A program made the position numbers and the translations under genes. From NCBI GenBank assembly GCA_002753185.1, contig PDZX01000017.1, forward strand, positions 1 through 64,000: a stretch of DNA of 64,000 bases, in the 5' to 3' direction. This document shows positions 47,692-56,817 of this stretch, piece after piece. How positions within the stretch are numbered: position 1 is the first letter of the stretch; each line of letters opens with the position of its first letter. Source of the DNA: Magnetococcales bacterium WMHbin3 (lineage in GTDB: Bacteria > Pseudomonadota > Magnetococcia > Magnetococcales > Magnetaquicoccaceae). The notes below the pieces were generated by a model. The model did not search any database. It had not been told where the DNA came from and saw only the letters and a list, made by a program, of their open reading frames with translations.

Positions 47692-48273
47692 TCAGAACTC
47701 TCCCTTGGCAGCACCAGCCATCAGTTTCTTGATCACGTCACGAATCCGCAAGGCCTCCTTTCTCAATTCGGGTGGCAGTTGTCTCCCGCCATGAATCATC
47801 ATGTCCAGGTTCATCGAATGGAGCCACAATTTGCCGTTCTTGTCCCGCACCAGCGCGATGCGGCAGGGCATGAACGCGGTATAGGCGTCCCGATATTCCG
47901 CCATCATCTTGCCCACGCTCGCGTCGCAGAACGACAGGAATTCGATGTGCCGGTACGGTTGGCCGGTAATGGCCTCCACCTGCTTGTAGAATTTGGCTTC
48001 GCCCACGAACAGGAAATTGTTGGCCGACGCCAGGCTCTTCAGGGATTCCTTGACATCTTCCGGGCTGAGGTCCGGATTTTCCACCGGAACCGACCAGGTC
48101 ATGGCCTCGCCGGGATCCAGGGTGGTCAGCAGCCGACCGGCGAAATCCGTGTACATCTCCCGCCAGCCGGGATCCATTTGCGCCAGGATCGGGGACATCT
48201 TCGCGTACCCGTATCCCCCTCCCAGGAGCACCACCAGGCCAAGCACGGCCAGAATATTTCTGATTAGCCCCAT
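47692..48273 (-). CDS. DUF302 family membrane-anchored protein
   Basis: 193 residues. One N-terminal helix (NILAVLGLVVLLGGGYGYA) anchors a periplasmic DUF302-like domain (SVPVENPDLSPEDVKESLKSLA, FVGEAKFYKQV, HIEFLSFCDASVG, YTAFMPCRIALVRDKNGKLW). DUF302 proteins are common near sulfur oxidation genes and may bind small ligands or haem, but no reaction is known. It is the first gene of the DUF302-fccA-fccB transcript. GGAGG is six nt before the ATG. Confidence 0.82.
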   Translation of the reverse strand: MGLIRNILAVLGLVVLLGGGYGYAKMSPILAQMDPGWREMYTDFAGRLLTTLDPGEAMTWSVPVENPDLSPEDVKESLKSLASANNFLFVGEAKFYKQVEAITGQPYRHIEFLSFCDASVGKMMAEYRDAYTAFMPCRIALVRDKNGKLWLHSMNLDMMIHGGRQLPPELRKEALRIRDVIKKLMAGAAKGEF

Positions 48274-48641
48274 CTGTAACCTCCGTTACGGTTGAGTGAC
48301 GTGACAAACTGTTGCGTAGAGAGGATGAAACGCGAGCGTGGCTTCTGTCAACCTTTTAATTTAATGCCCATTAATTGTTTGTTTATAATATTATAATATT
48401 CTAATATTTTTATAATTGTTGTTCAGCCTGTATAGAACAATTTTTAAGTGTTATTTTTACTGTTAAAAATTATTTTTAAAAACAATAAACTAATAGAAAA
48501 ATAGCCGAATAATGCCAAGGAGATCTCCCATGCAGGTTGCCGCAGAAGGCGGCCATGGGGTTGAGAATGATTTTATTGTACATATTTTTCACGCTAATAA
48601 AAAGGGGAAAAAATTTTTTTAACATGATGTTAATGTACACT
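48274..48641. other. AT-rich intergenic region upstream of the fcc operon
   Basis: 368 bases between the DUF302 start and the Nudix stop. From 48352 to 48480 the sequence is extremely AT-rich with stretches such as TTATAATATTATAATATT, far from the local average. A minus-strand TTGACA (48346-48351) lies about 75 nt before the DUF302 start but has no good -10, which would fit an activator-dependent promoter. No gene is evident. Confidence 0.45.
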
Positions 48642-49088
48642 TCACCCATACCAGGGCTGCGCGACACGCCCCAAAAAGGCCGGGACAATGGGCGCACCGC
48701 GCAGGAAAGGGACAAGGGCAGAGCCGATGGCCGGGTAGAGCGAAACCTGTTGCAGCGCGTCGGCGTCCAGCCAGCAGAGCCTGCTGGCCTTGACCTGGTC
48801 GGGATTGAGTCTGGGGGAGGTGTTCTGGCAGGCGAGACGAAAGGCGAGGTGCAGGGTATGTTTGTCTCCGGCGAGGGTCTCGGCGGAAAAAAGCAGCTCG
48901 CCCGGTTGGACGGCGAGGTCGAGTTCCTCGGCGAACTCACGGACCAGGCAGTCGAGGATGGCCTCGCCTGGCTCGAGATTGCCACCTGGCAGGTTATGGC
49001 GGTCGTGACCTTCGTACTGGTAGAGGAGCGTCAGCAGGCGATGTTCGCGCACCAGCAACCCGCAGGGGCGGATGGTGGTCCGGATCAT
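48642..49088 (-). CDS. Nudix hydrolase
   Basis: 148 residues. The Nudix box is perfect: GGNLEPGEAILDCLVREFAEEL fits G-x5-E-x7-R-E-U-x-E-E-x-G/L, which binds the metal and pyrophosphate. Such enzymes cleave nucleoside diphosphates linked to another group; the substrate cannot be told from sequence. The start overlaps the stop of the cysteine-cluster gene upstream by four bases. The end RVAQPWYG is unusual but in frame and followed by a normal stop. Confidence 0.9.
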   Translation of the reverse strand: MIRTTIRPCGLLVREHRLLTLLYQYEGHDRHNLPGGNLEPGEAILDCLVREFAEELDLAVQPGELLFSAETLAGDKHTLHLAFRLACQNTSPRLNPDQVKASRLCWLDADALQQVSLYPAIGSALVPFLRGAPIVPAFLGRVAQPWYG

Positions 49089-49969
49089 GTCCGGGGGGTG
49101 CCGGCGGCCTTGCGTTGGGCCAGTTCGGCCAGTGCCTGGGGTTGCAGGGGGATCTTCCGGTCGCCGAACAGCACGGTCTTGAGCCAGTCGCAGGCGAAGT
49201 CGATCATGGCCTCGTCGTCTTCCACGAGGCGGGTCAGGGTCTCCTGGTCCACGGTGTAACGCTGCAGGAAGGAGGATTCGAAAACGAAACGGCGGAAGGC
49301 GTCCGGGTTGGTGGAGGCCATGTAGAAGAATTCGGACATCTGCACCGAGGTGGAGACCCCGTCGCCGGCGGAGCGGCGCTTGAGGATCAGCTCCATCCAG
49401 CCCTGATTGCGTGCATCATACCCGTCCGAACCCTGGTCCGCGCGCCACTCGCCGATGGTCCAGGAGCGGCTCTCCTGGTGGCCATGACAAAAGGATTCCT
49501 TGATGAGATAAAAAAATTCATCGGTGGCGCTGGCGTTCTCTTCGCGCATGAGGGCCAGGCCGATGGGGTAGTAGCGGCAGGCCACCGGGCGGTCGGAGTA
49601 GACCGAGCACCCTTCGGGGGTATTGAAGGGACATTTGCCCGTCTCTTCGTGCATGCGCATGAGGGGAACCGGGAGTTGGCCCTTGGCGAGGGTGTAGGGG
49701 GTGGCGTATTCGAAGAGGAAGGCCTCGGCGGTGAGGTTCAGGCGCCGGCGCAGGCGCAGGATGTCGTAGGGGGTGAGGATGATCTCGATTTGGGAGCAGC
49801 AGGCGTTGAAGCAATCGATCTCCGGATGGCAACGGAAGCAGAAGCGATCCGTCGTCCCCATCTTGACGGGGTGCAGGATGTTGCGCACCTCGCGGGGCAT
49901 GTCCCGCATGGCCTGATCCAGACCCAGGGCCTGATCGCGCTCGAAATGGGAGGAAGGATTATCCGACAT
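49085..49969 (-). CDS. YkgJ-family cysteine cluster protein
   Basis: 294 residues. FCFRCHPEIDCFNACCSQIEI is the N-terminal YkgJ motif, and KCPFNTPEGCSVYSDRPVACRYYP follows near residue 115, giving the conserved eight-cysteine set that probably binds zinc or an Fe-S cluster. Function of the family is unknown. The C-terminal 130 residues are helical and specific to long members. It shares an operon with the Nudix gene and lies after the G8/C8 hairpin that ends the adk-hppA-apr transcript. In genomes with aprBA such long YkgJ proteins may be linked to sulfur metabolism, which I cannot verify here. Confidence 0.83.
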   Translation of the reverse strand: MSDNPSSHFERDQALGLDQAMRDMPREVRNILHPVKMGTTDRFCFRCHPEIDCFNACCSQIEIILTPYDILRLRRRLNLTAEAFLFEYATPYTLAKGQLPVPLMRMHEETGKCPFNTPEGCSVYSDRPVACRYYPIGLALMREENASATDEFFYLIKESFCHGHQESRSWTIGEWRADQGSDGYDARNQGWMELILKRRSAGDGVSTSVQMSEFFYMASTNPDAFRRFVFESSFLQRYTVDQETLTRLVEDDEAMIDFACDWLKTVLFGDRKIPLQPQALAELAQRKAAGTPRT

Positions 49970-49988
49970 CGAAGAACCTCATGAGGAT

Positions 49989-50010
49989 GGGGGGGGATCG
50001 CTCCCCCCCC
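49989..50010 (-). terminator. G8/C8 hairpin after aprA
   Basis: Eight G (49989-49996) and eight C (50003-50010) flank a 6-nt loop, 13 nt past the aprA stop on the minus strand. It is a very stable stem without a T run and probably ends or protects the aprA mRNA. Confidence 0.55.
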
Positions 50011-50022
50011 AATGGCATTGCA

Positions 50023-51987
50023 TTACTTGGCGACCAGGTCCTTGTGGGCGCGCTTGAACACGGACCACTCACCGGTGGTCGGTTCGATGCGGCTGTTGAC
50101 GAAGCACTTCCAGTTCTCTTCGTCCACGAAGTTGTAGTCCATATTGTAGTAGAAACCGGGATAACGGGTCTCCTTGCGGAACAACATGTGACGCAGATGC
50201 GCCTCGCCGGCGAAGATGCGGTGATAGTTCTCCCAGGCGCGCATCAGCTCGTGCAGATCGCGGGCCATCATCTTCTCGGAGTCCTTCTTCAGCTCCGTCA
50301 GCTTGCGGACGGCGATCTCCATCATGGTGACGTTGGTGGTGTACATGGTGCCAACACCCGCCACGTACTCGTCCATGATCTTCTGCAAGCGGGCCTGCAA
50401 CATGCGCGGGGTGATGTAGTGGGGATTGACCTCCTCCATGGTGCTGTAATCCTTGTGCTCCATGTAGGTGCGCACCGGCTTGTAGATCTCCTCGGCCAGC
50501 TCGGCGGCGTTCTTGCCCAGCGACGGCTTGAAATCCTTGTGATCCAGCGTCCAGGCCAACACCGACTTGATGGCGATGCGACCCTCGGCATGGGAACCGG
50601 AGGAGAACTTGTGACCGGAAGCCCCAACACCGTCACCAGCCGTGAACAGACCCTTCACGGTGGTCATGCGGTTGTAGTTCTTCTGACCCTGGGGCGGATC
50701 CTCGCCCGGCTTCGGCGGATGCTCGCCCCACTGCCATTCCGGCGGGGCCAGATCCGACGGACCCGTGGTCCAGATGCCGCAGCAGCCGGAGTGCGAACCC
50801 AGGAAGTACGGCTCGGTCGGCATCAGCTCGGAGGGGGTGTGCTCCGGCTCGATGTTCTCGCCGGCCCACACGCCGGCCTGCCCGATGCACATGTCGAGGA
50901 AATCCTCCCAGGCTTCGGCTTCCAGATGCTTGATCTTCTTCTTGGCCTCCTTGGGACCGAACTCCTCCTCGTAGGAGGCGGCCAGGGCCTGCAGGGCCAC
51001 GTCCGTGCGCATCATGATCGGACCACGGCCCTCGCGCATCTCCTTCATCATCAGGTGATTGCGCAGGCAGGTGGCGGGGATCTTGGCCAGCCCGTAGGGG
51101 GGATAGTCCTTGAGCAGCTCCTTGTTGGTATCCATGTAGACTTCGTTGCGGCCATTGGTGGCCTTGGCCTTGAAGAGCAGGAACCAGGCGCCCACCGGGC
51201 CGTAACCGTCCTTGAAGCGGGCCGGCACGAAACGGTTTTCCATCATGGTCAGCTCGGCGCCCACCTGGGCGGCCATGGCATAGGTGGAGCCGGCGTTCCA
51301 CACCGGATACCAGGTACGGCCCATGCCCTCGGCCACGGAGCGGGGACGGAAGACGTTCACCGCACCGCCGGCCACCAGCAGGATGGCGTTGGCGCGATAG
51401 ATGTAGATCTTGTCTTCACGATTGGAAAAACCCACCGCGCCGGCGATGCGGTTCTCTTCGTTGGTGTCCAGCAGCAGCTTGACGATGAAGATACGCTCCT
51501 GGATGTTGTCCATGCCCAGGGTCTTCTTGGCCGCCTCGGCGACGATGGTCTTGTAGCTCTCGCCGTTGATCATGATCTGCCACTTGCCGGAGCGCACCGG
51601 CTTGCCGCCCTGCTCCAGGCTCTTTTCCTCGTCGCCGGGCTGCTTCCAGATCGGCAGGCCCCACTCCTCGAACAGATGGACCGAGTTGTCCACGTGACGG
51701 CCCACGTCGCAGCACAGGTCGTCGCGGGTGACGCCCATCAGGTCGTTGGCCACCATGCGGGCGTAGTCCGCCGGATCCTGGCCGCCCAGATAGGTGTTGA
51801 TGGCCGACAGGCCCTGGGCCACGGCGCCGCTGCGCTCCATGGAGGCCTTGTCCACCAGACGGATGCGGGTGCCGGCGGGCGCCCAGCGCATCACTTCATA
51901 AGCCGCGCCGCAGGCGGCCATGCCACCACCGATGATCAGGATATCGGTGTCGATTTCGACGATATCGGGATTCCCAAAGCTTCCCAT
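50023..51987 (-). CDS. aprA: Adenylylsulfate (APS) reductase, alpha subunit
   Basis: 654 residues, the expected size. ILIIGGGMAACGAAYEV binds FAD, and GDGVGASGHKFSSGSHAEGRIA is the conserved active-site region; WEDFLDMCIGQAGVWAGENIEPEH and HMLFRKETRYPGFYY are AprA signatures. Working with AprB in the cytoplasm it interconverts APS with sulfite and AMP. In this setting (fccAB, reductive TCA, no dissimilatory reductase seen) the oxidative direction is more likely. Start: ATG at 51987 with AGGAG 10 nt upstream; the frame extends to a TTG at 52008. It follows aprB after 59 nt. Confidence 0.96.
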   Translation of the reverse strand: MGSFGNPDIVEIDTDILIIGGGMAACGAAYEVMRWAPAGTRIRLVDKASMERSGAVAQGLSAINTYLGGQDPADYARMVANDLMGVTRDDLCCDVGRHVDNSVHLFEEWGLPIWKQPGDEEKSLEQGGKPVRSGKWQIMINGESYKTIVAEAAKKTLGMDNIQERIFIVKLLLDTNEENRIAGAVGFSNREDKIYIYRANAILLVAGGAVNVFRPRSVAEGMGRTWYPVWNAGSTYAMAAQVGAELTMMENRFVPARFKDGYGPVGAWFLLFKAKATNGRNEVYMDTNKELLKDYPPYGLAKIPATCLRNHLMMKEMREGRGPIMMRTDVALQALAASYEEEFGPKEAKKKIKHLEAEAWEDFLDMCIGQAGVWAGENIEPEHTPSELMPTEPYFLGSHSGCCGIWTTGPSDLAPPEWQWGEHPPKPGEDPPQGQKNYNRMTTVKGLFTAGDGVGASGHKFSSGSHAEGRIAIKSVLAWTLDHKDFKPSLGKNAAELAEEIYKPVRTYMEHKDYSTMEEVNPHYITPRMLQARLQKIMDEYVAGVGTMYTTNVTMMEIAVRKLTELKKDSEKMMARDLHELMRAWENYHRIFAGEAHLRHMLFRKETRYPGFYYNMDYNFVDEENWKCFVNSRIEPTTGEWSVFKRAHKDLVAK

Positions 51988-52046
51988 GTTACGGATTCTC
52001 CTATGCAATCAGGTCAGTATTCTTGTTTGTGGTCAACAGCAGCCGG

Positions 52047-52481
52047 TCACGCGCCCACGACGGGCAGATCGGCCTGCAGCTGATTGAAGAACCCGGGATC
52101 GTTCAACTTGGAGAAGTCCGGGGTGGGCTTGCCGGCATAGGGATCGATGGATCCTTCCGCCGTGGTGCGGATCGGGAACTTGAACCGCTTGACGTTGCCG
52201 TTGCGGAACTGAATCGTCCACATGATGGAGTCGGAACCACGCAGCGGAATGACCGCACCGCCCATGGGCACGATGTCGGCATAGGCGCGCACTTCGATGG
52301 CCTGCTGCGGGCAGATCTTGACGCAGGAGTAGCACTCCCAGCACTGATCCGGTTCCTGGTTGTAGCCCTTCATGCGGGCTTTATCCAACTTCATCAGGTC
52401 GTTGGGGCAGATGTACATGCAGGCGGTCCGGTCCTGACCCTTGCAGCCGTCGCACTTGGCTTGGATGACAAAACTTGGCAT
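52047..52481 (-). CDS. aprB: Adenylylsulfate (APS) reductase, beta subunit
   Basis: 144 residues. Two 4Fe-4S clusters are bound by CDGCKGQDRTACMYICPND and CWECYSCVKICPQ, the AprB arrangement with its extra loop between cysteines. The C-terminal tail (residues 105-144, GSIDPYAGKPTPDFSKL) wraps around AprA in known structures. It passes electrons between the FAD of AprA and a membrane complex (Qmo or AprM), neither of which is encoded in this window. GGAG is six nt before the ATG. Confidence 0.96.
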   Translation of the reverse strand: MPSFVIQAKCDGCKGQDRTACMYICPNDLMKLDKARMKGYNQEPDQCWECYSCVKICPQQAIEVRAYADIVPMGGAVIPLRGSDSIMWTIQFRNGNVKRFKFPIRTTAEGSIDPYAGKPTPDFSKLNDPGFFNQLQADLPVVGA

Positions 52482-52540
52482 AAAACTCTCCCGTCTCAAA
52501 ATTGGGTGGATAATGAAACTACATCACTTTCCTGCTTGAC

Positions 52541-54577
52541 TCAGACAATCAGGCTGACGATCAGCAAAGCCACGATATTGGTGATCTTGATCATGGGATT
52601 GACCGCAGGACCAGCCGTATCCTTGTAGGGGTCGCCCACCGTGTCGCCGGTAACCGCCGCCTTGTGGGCATCGGAACCCTTGCCACCGTGATTCCCCATC
52701 TCGATGTACTTCTTGGCGTTATCCCAGGCGCCGCCACCCGTGGTCATCGAGATGGCCACGAAGATGCCGGTGATGATGGTACCCATCAGCACGCCACCCA
52801 GGGCCTGCGGTCCCAGCAGGAAACCGACCAGCAGGGGACCCAGCACCGGCAACAGGGAGGGCAGGATCATTTCGGAAATGGCGGCCTTGGTCAACATGTC
52901 CACCGCCTTGGAATAGTCGGGCTTGCCGGTCCCTTCCATGATGCCGGGGATCTCACGGAACTGACGGCGCACCTCGATCACCACGCTGCCGGCCGCGCGT
53001 CCCACCGCTTCCATGCCCATGGCCGCGAACAGATAGGGCATCAGACCGCCGATGAACAGACCCACGATCACCATGTGGTCCGAAAGATTGAAGCTGATGC
53101 CATGGATGTATTTGTCCAGGGCATGGGTGTAGTCCGCGAAGAGCACCAGGGCGGCCAGACCGGCGGAACCGATGGCATACCCCTTGGTCACCGCCTTGGT
53201 GGTGTTGCCCACGGCGTCCAGGGGATCGGTGATGTCGCGAATCTCGGAGGGCAGATCGGCCATCTCGGCGATGCCGCCGGCGTTGTCGGTGATGGGGCCA
53301 TAGGCATCCAGCGCCACGATGATACCGGTCATGGAGAGCATGGAGGTGGCGGCCACGGCGATGCCGTACAGTCCGGCCAGGTCATAGGCGGCCACGATGC
53401 TGGCGCACACCGCGAGCACCGGAGCGGCCGTCGCCTTCATGGAGAGTCCCAGTCCGGCGATCACGTTGGTGCCATGGCCGGTCTCGGAGGCCTTGGCCAC
53501 ATCACGTACCGGGCTGAACTCGGTGGCGGTGTAGTATTCGGTGATCATCACCATCGCCGCGGTCAGCACCAGGCCGATCAGCGCCGCGCCATACAGCGCC
53601 GTGATGCTGTGTTGCCCGTTGCCGCTCATGATCCACTTGGTAATGGGATAATAGACCACCGCCGCGATGGCGCCGGAGACGATCAGGCCACGATAGAGGG
53701 CGGTCATGATCTTCCTGCCCTCGAGGTACTTGACGAAATAGACGCCGATGATCGAGGCGATGATGGAGGCGCCGCCCAGAACCAGAGGATAGACCACCGC
53801 GTTGCCGAACTTCGGCAGCAGCAGGGCGCCCAGCAGCATGGTGGCCACCACGGTCACCACATAGGTCTCGAACAGGTCGGCGGCCATGCCAGCGCAGTCG
53901 CCCACGTTGTCGCCCACGTTGTCGGCGATCACCGCCGGGTTGCGCGGGTCATCCTCCGGGATGCCGGCCTCGACCTTGCCCACCAGGTCGGCGCCCACGT
54001 CCGCGCCCTTGGTGAAGATGCCGCCGCCAAGCCGCGCGAAGATCGAAATCAGGGAACCGCCGAAGGCCACGCCCACCAGCGGGTGCATGATCTGCGCCAT
54101 GCTCTCCCCGGCGCCAGCACTCTTGAGCAGCATCAAGAAGAAGATCGCCACGCCCAGCAGGCCAAGCCCAACCACCAGCATGCCGGTGATGGCGCCACCC
54201 CGGAAGGCAACCTGCAACGCCGCATCCATGCCTTTCTTGGCGGCTTCCGCCGTGCGCACGTTAGCCTTGACGGAGATCCCCATGCCGATGAAGCCAGTGG
54301 CCCCGGACAACAACGCGCCCACCACAAAACCGAGGGCCGTGGCCATATCCAGGAACAGGGCCATCAACATGAACAGCACGCCACCCACATAGGCGATCGT
54401 GGTATACTGGCGCCGCATGTAGGCACGCGCGCCCTCCTCCACGGCTCCGGAAATCTGCTGCATCCGCTCCGAACCCGCCGGAAGTTCCAGAATCCACGCG
54501 CGTGACAACCATCCGTACACCACCGCCCCCAGTCCACACAATATGGACAGGTACAACGCCTTCATCGACATATCCAT
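52541..54577 (-). CDS. hppA: Membrane-bound pyrophosphatase (K+-independent H+-PPase)
   Basis: 678 residues with about 16 helices. [23 protein letters not shown] is the substrate site, and [22 protein letters not shown] and DNAGGIAEM are further invariant acidic motifs. [19 protein letters not shown] carries Lys where K+-dependent enzymes have Ala (GNTTAA), so it should be the K+-independent proton pump type known from R. rubrum. It couples PPi hydrolysis to proton export, or makes PPi from the proton gradient. Start: ATG at 54577, before the first helix; ATGs at 54571 and 54565 are alternatives. It lies between adk and aprB (gaps 76 and 59 nt). Confidence 0.95.
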   Translation of the reverse strand: MDMSMKALYLSILCGLGAVVYGWLSRAWILELPAGSERMQQISGAVEEGARAYMRRQYTTIAYVGGVLFMLMALFLDMATALGFVVGALLSGATGFIGMGISVKANVRTAEAAKKGMDAALQVAFRGGAITGMLVVGLGLLGVAIFFLMLLKSAGAGESMAQIMHPLVGVAFGGSLISIFARLGGGIFTKGADVGADLVGKVEAGIPEDDPRNPAVIADNVGDNVGDCAGMAADLFETYVVTVVATMLLGALLLPKFGNAVVYPLVLGGASIIASIIGVYFVKYLEGRKIMTALYRGLIVSGAIAAVVYYPITKWIMSGNGQHSITALYGAALIGLVLTAAMVMITEYYTATEFSPVRDVAKASETGHGTNVIAGLGLSMKATAAPVLAVCASIVAAYDLAGLYGIAVAATSMLSMTGIIVALDAYGPITDNAGGIAEMADLPSEIRDITDPLDAVGNTTKAVTKGYAIGSAGLAALVLFADYTHALDKYIHGISFNLSDHMVIVGLFIGGLMPYLFAAMGMEAVGRAAGSVVIEVRRQFREIPGIMEGTGKPDYSKAVDMLTKAAISEMILPSLLPVLGPLLVGFLLGPQALGGVLMGTIITGIFVAISMTTGGGAWDNAKKYIEMGNHGGKGSDAHKAAVTGDTVGDPYKDTAGPAVNPMIKITNIVALLIVSLIV

Positions 54578-54653
54578 CGGCCCGAACCCTTTCTCCAAGA
54601 GATAGTTTCTGCAGATCCGCCCCGTGCGGATCACCTGGTATTCACATGTCCAT

Positions 54654-55295
54654 TCAACCGATGATGGCGCAGAGCGCGCCAAACACCGTATTCATTTCCT
54701 GCATGCCATCCACGGTCTCGATGCCGCCCTTGCCGCGATAGAAATTCAACACCGGAGCGGTCTGCGCGTGATAAACCGACAGACGGTTGCGCACCGTCTC
54801 CTCGGTGTCGTCGGCGCGAGTCACCAGGGCGCCGCCGCAGTGATCGCACGCCTCCGGGGAGGCGGGTTTCTTGAATTGGATGTGATACCCTTCGCCACAT
54901 TTGCCGCAGGTCCGGCGTCCGGTGATGCGCGCCACCAAAGCCTCGTCATCGGCCGTGATGTCGATGACGTGGTCGATGTGCAGATTCCGTTCGCGCAGCA
55001 TGCCGTCCAGGGCCTCCGCCTGGGCCACGGTACGGGGAAACCCGTCCAGAATGAACCCGTTGGCGCAATCCGCCTCGGCAATACGATCGCCGATGATCCC
55101 GACCACGATGGCGTCGGTCACCAGTCCGCCGCTCTCCATGGCGGCCTTGGCCTGCAACCCAACCGGCGTGCCGGCCTTCACCGCGGCGCGCAGCATGTCG
55201 CCGGTGGAAAGTTGAGGAATGGCGTATTTTTCCGCGATTCTGCGTGCTTGCGTGCCCTTTCCGGCACCGGGGGGACCCATGAAGATCAGGTTCAT
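54654..55295 (-). CDS. adk: Adenylate kinase
   Basis: 213 residues, long form. P-loop [11 protein letters not shown], the AMP site [11 protein letters not shown] and DGFPRT are intact. The LID carries CGKC and CDHC, a four-cysteine zinc site found in many bacterial long-form enzymes. It equilibrates ATP, ADP and AMP. AGGAG lies six nt before the ATG at 55295. Placement ahead of hppA and aprBA suggests that AMP supply to APS reductase, and recovery of ADP, are coordinated. Confidence 0.96.
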   Translation of the reverse strand: MNLIFMGPPGAGKGTQARRIAEKYAIPQLSTGDMLRAAVKAGTPVGLQAKAAMESGGLVTDAIVVGIIGDRIAEADCANGFILDGFPRTVAQAEALDGMLRERNLHIDHVIDITADDEALVARITGRRTCGKCGEGYHIQFKKPASPEACDHCGGALVTRADDTEETVRNRLSVYHAQTAPVLNFYRGKGGIETVDGMQEMNTVFGALCAIIG

Positions 55296-55466
55296 GCACA
55301 ACTCCTAAGGATGCGAGCGGGTGGGAATGGTGTGTCGGAAGATTTAATAAAAAAAACCTTATCAAGCCTAATTCAATTTTGTGTCTCAAAAATTATTCTA
55401 TGATATTCTCCCCGCGATGTCCACGGAAAATCGCTTCACCCGTAAAAAAAAAACGCGCCACCAGCA

Positions 55467-55751
55467 TCAGCCACCAGGGTGCTCCCGCGCATGGGGGCGC
55501 AGGCGGGCCAACACCTCCCCGTCCACCCCGGACGGAACAGGGGCCACTCCCGCCAACCAGTCCAGCAGGTCCACGTCCGGGTGGTGCAACAACGCCTCCA
55601 GACGCATGCAATCGTCATCGCTCAGGGTGGTCAATTCGGCTTCCAGAAAGCGGGCCATCAGCCGTTCCATTTCGGCCATGGAACGGCGGCCCGCATGATA
55701 GATCAGTTTGCGCTGCGCGGGGGTTGCGGGGAGGGGAAGCCGCGGCAGCAT
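55467..55751 (-). CDS. sdhE: FAD assembly factor SdhE (CptB family)
   Basis: 94 residues. KLIYHAGRRSMAEMERLMARFLE matches the SdhE/YgfY N-terminal helices with a variant of the RGxxE motif (the Gly is Ser here), and DDDCMRLEALLHHPDVDLLDWL the second half. SdhE helps covalent FAD attachment to succinate dehydrogenase and fumarate reductase flavoproteins, one of which lies at the right edge of this window. The ATG at 55751 is preceded by GGAG at 9 nt. A proline- and arginine-rich tail of about 15 residues is not typical. It follows the pentapeptide-repeat gene with a 4-nt gap. Confidence 0.78.
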   Translation of the reverse strand: MLPRLPLPATPAQRKLIYHAGRRSMAEMERLMARFLEAELTTLSDDDCMRLEALLHHPDVDLLDWLAGVAPVPSGVDGEVLARLRPHAREHPGG

Positions 55752-55755
55752 GGTC

Positions 55756-56391
55756 TCATTCTCCGTCGAACACGACCAGTTCCAGGTGCCAGTCCCGCCC
55801 CGAAACGGCCTCACCCTCCCAGGGGGGCTTGCCGTAAAAAAGGGCGCCATCGGTACAGACATGATGATAATTGGCGTGATGCAGATTGGTCTTGCGGAAG
55901 TCGGTCTCCCGCAGGTCCGTGGAGACGAAGCGTGCCCCTTCCAGGGAGGATTCCCGCAGACTCCCTCTGGAGAGGTCGGCGCTGGTGAAATCCACCCGTT
56001 CCAGATTGCACTGCAAAAACTGGGTCTTGACCAGACGGGCGTTGCGAAAATCCGTGTCGGGCATCTCGCAGATCAGAAAGGATCCCGCCGTCATGTCGGC
56101 CCCGGCAAAGGTGACCGCCTCCATCACGCTCTTCTGGAACAGGGCATGCCCCAGTTTGGCGTGCTTGAACGAGACGCGGGTCATGCGGCATTCGATGGCA
56201 TGCATATGGTCGAGCATGCAGCCATCCAGTGTCACGTCGGTCAGGGAACCCCCGGAAAAATTGATCCCGGAGAGGTCCATGCCCGACAGATCGATCCCTT
56301 CCAAATCCGCGAAAGTCAAATCCGCGTCCACCAGCGAGCCGTCTTGTCCGCAGGCGTCGATCAGGGAAGTAAGGTCGGTAAAGCGTTGCAT
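55756..56391 (-). CDS. Pentapeptide-repeat protein
   Basis: 211 residues from the ATG at 56391; no good ribosome-binding site is seen and an in-frame GTG at 56454 would add 21 residues. Residues about 20-180 follow the A(D/N)Lxx pattern (VDADLTFADLEGIDLSGMDLSGINFSGGSL..., ADMTAGSF, ADLSRGSLRESSLEGARF), which folds as a right-handed quadrilateral beta-helix. Such proteins bind gyrase or serve as adaptors; no specific role is shown. The last 30 residues leave the repeat pattern (WHLELVVFDGE). It lies just upstream of sdhE on the same strand. Confidence 0.8.
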   Translation of the reverse strand: MQRFTDLTSLIDACGQDGSLVDADLTFADLEGIDLSGMDLSGINFSGGSLTDVTLDGCMLDHMHAIECRMTRVSFKHAKLGHALFQKSVMEAVTFAGADMTAGSFLICEMPDTDFRNARLVKTQFLQCNLERVDFTSADLSRGSLRESSLEGARFVSTDLRETDFRKTNLHHANYHHVCTDGALFYGKPPWEGEAVSGRDWHLELVVFDGE

Positions 56392-56517
56392 TTTATTCAA
56401 GCGGAACGATTCGAAAAGATCATTAAGGGGCACCAGCCAAAGGCAATTTAACACGCACCAGACCTGCCCGCCAGAGGAAATCCGGCAAGATCGTGAAATT
56501 TCCCGCAGCGCCTGCGA

Positions 56518-56814
56518 TCAGGCCCGCAACCCCTCGACATACTCCCGCAAAACCCGCAGACATCCCGCGTCAAGAGTCGGACTCTGGACATTCTTGGCCA
56601 GGCCGATACAGCCCTCCACGTCAGCGCGCACCTGACCGGCGACGACGGCCTGCCGCAACCCGATGGACATCTCCTGTGCCAGGTTGTTCAACGGACACCC
56701 CAGCCTCACCACCTCCACGCCCCACTCCCGGACCGCCTGGTCCATGACGTGCAACAACCCATCGACGCAATGTTTTCCCGCTTGACAAACGACACGGAGT
56801 GTGATAGTCATCAT
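56518..56814 (-). pseudogene. Remnant of a TetR/AcrR-type regulator, C-terminal part only
   Basis: 98 residues. HVMDQAVREWGV, RLGCPLNNLAQEMS, AGQVRADVE and CLRVLREYVEGL are the order of blocks in the ligand-binding half of TetR proteins of the GCPLxNLAQE type. The helix-turn-helix half is absent and the core appears shortened between the blocks. The leader and promoter of leuA occupy the place where the N-terminal half should be encoded, so the gene is probably dead. A short expressed protein cannot be excluded. Confidence 0.55.
56782..56810 (+). promoter_or_regulatory. Promoter of the leuA attenuator transcript
   Basis: TTGACA (56782-56787), a 17-nt spacer and TAGTCA (56805-56810). It lies just upstream of the leader-peptide ATG at 56818, so the mRNA would begin near or at that codon, as in short or leaderless attenuator transcripts. 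The -10 box matches only partly. Confidence 0.5.
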
Positions 56815-56817
56815 CCC

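Noticed and set aside
49981-52083. 700-residue plus-strand open frame opposite aprA
   Set aside because: Shadow of the conserved aprA frame with a His/Gly/Ala-rich composition and no domain.
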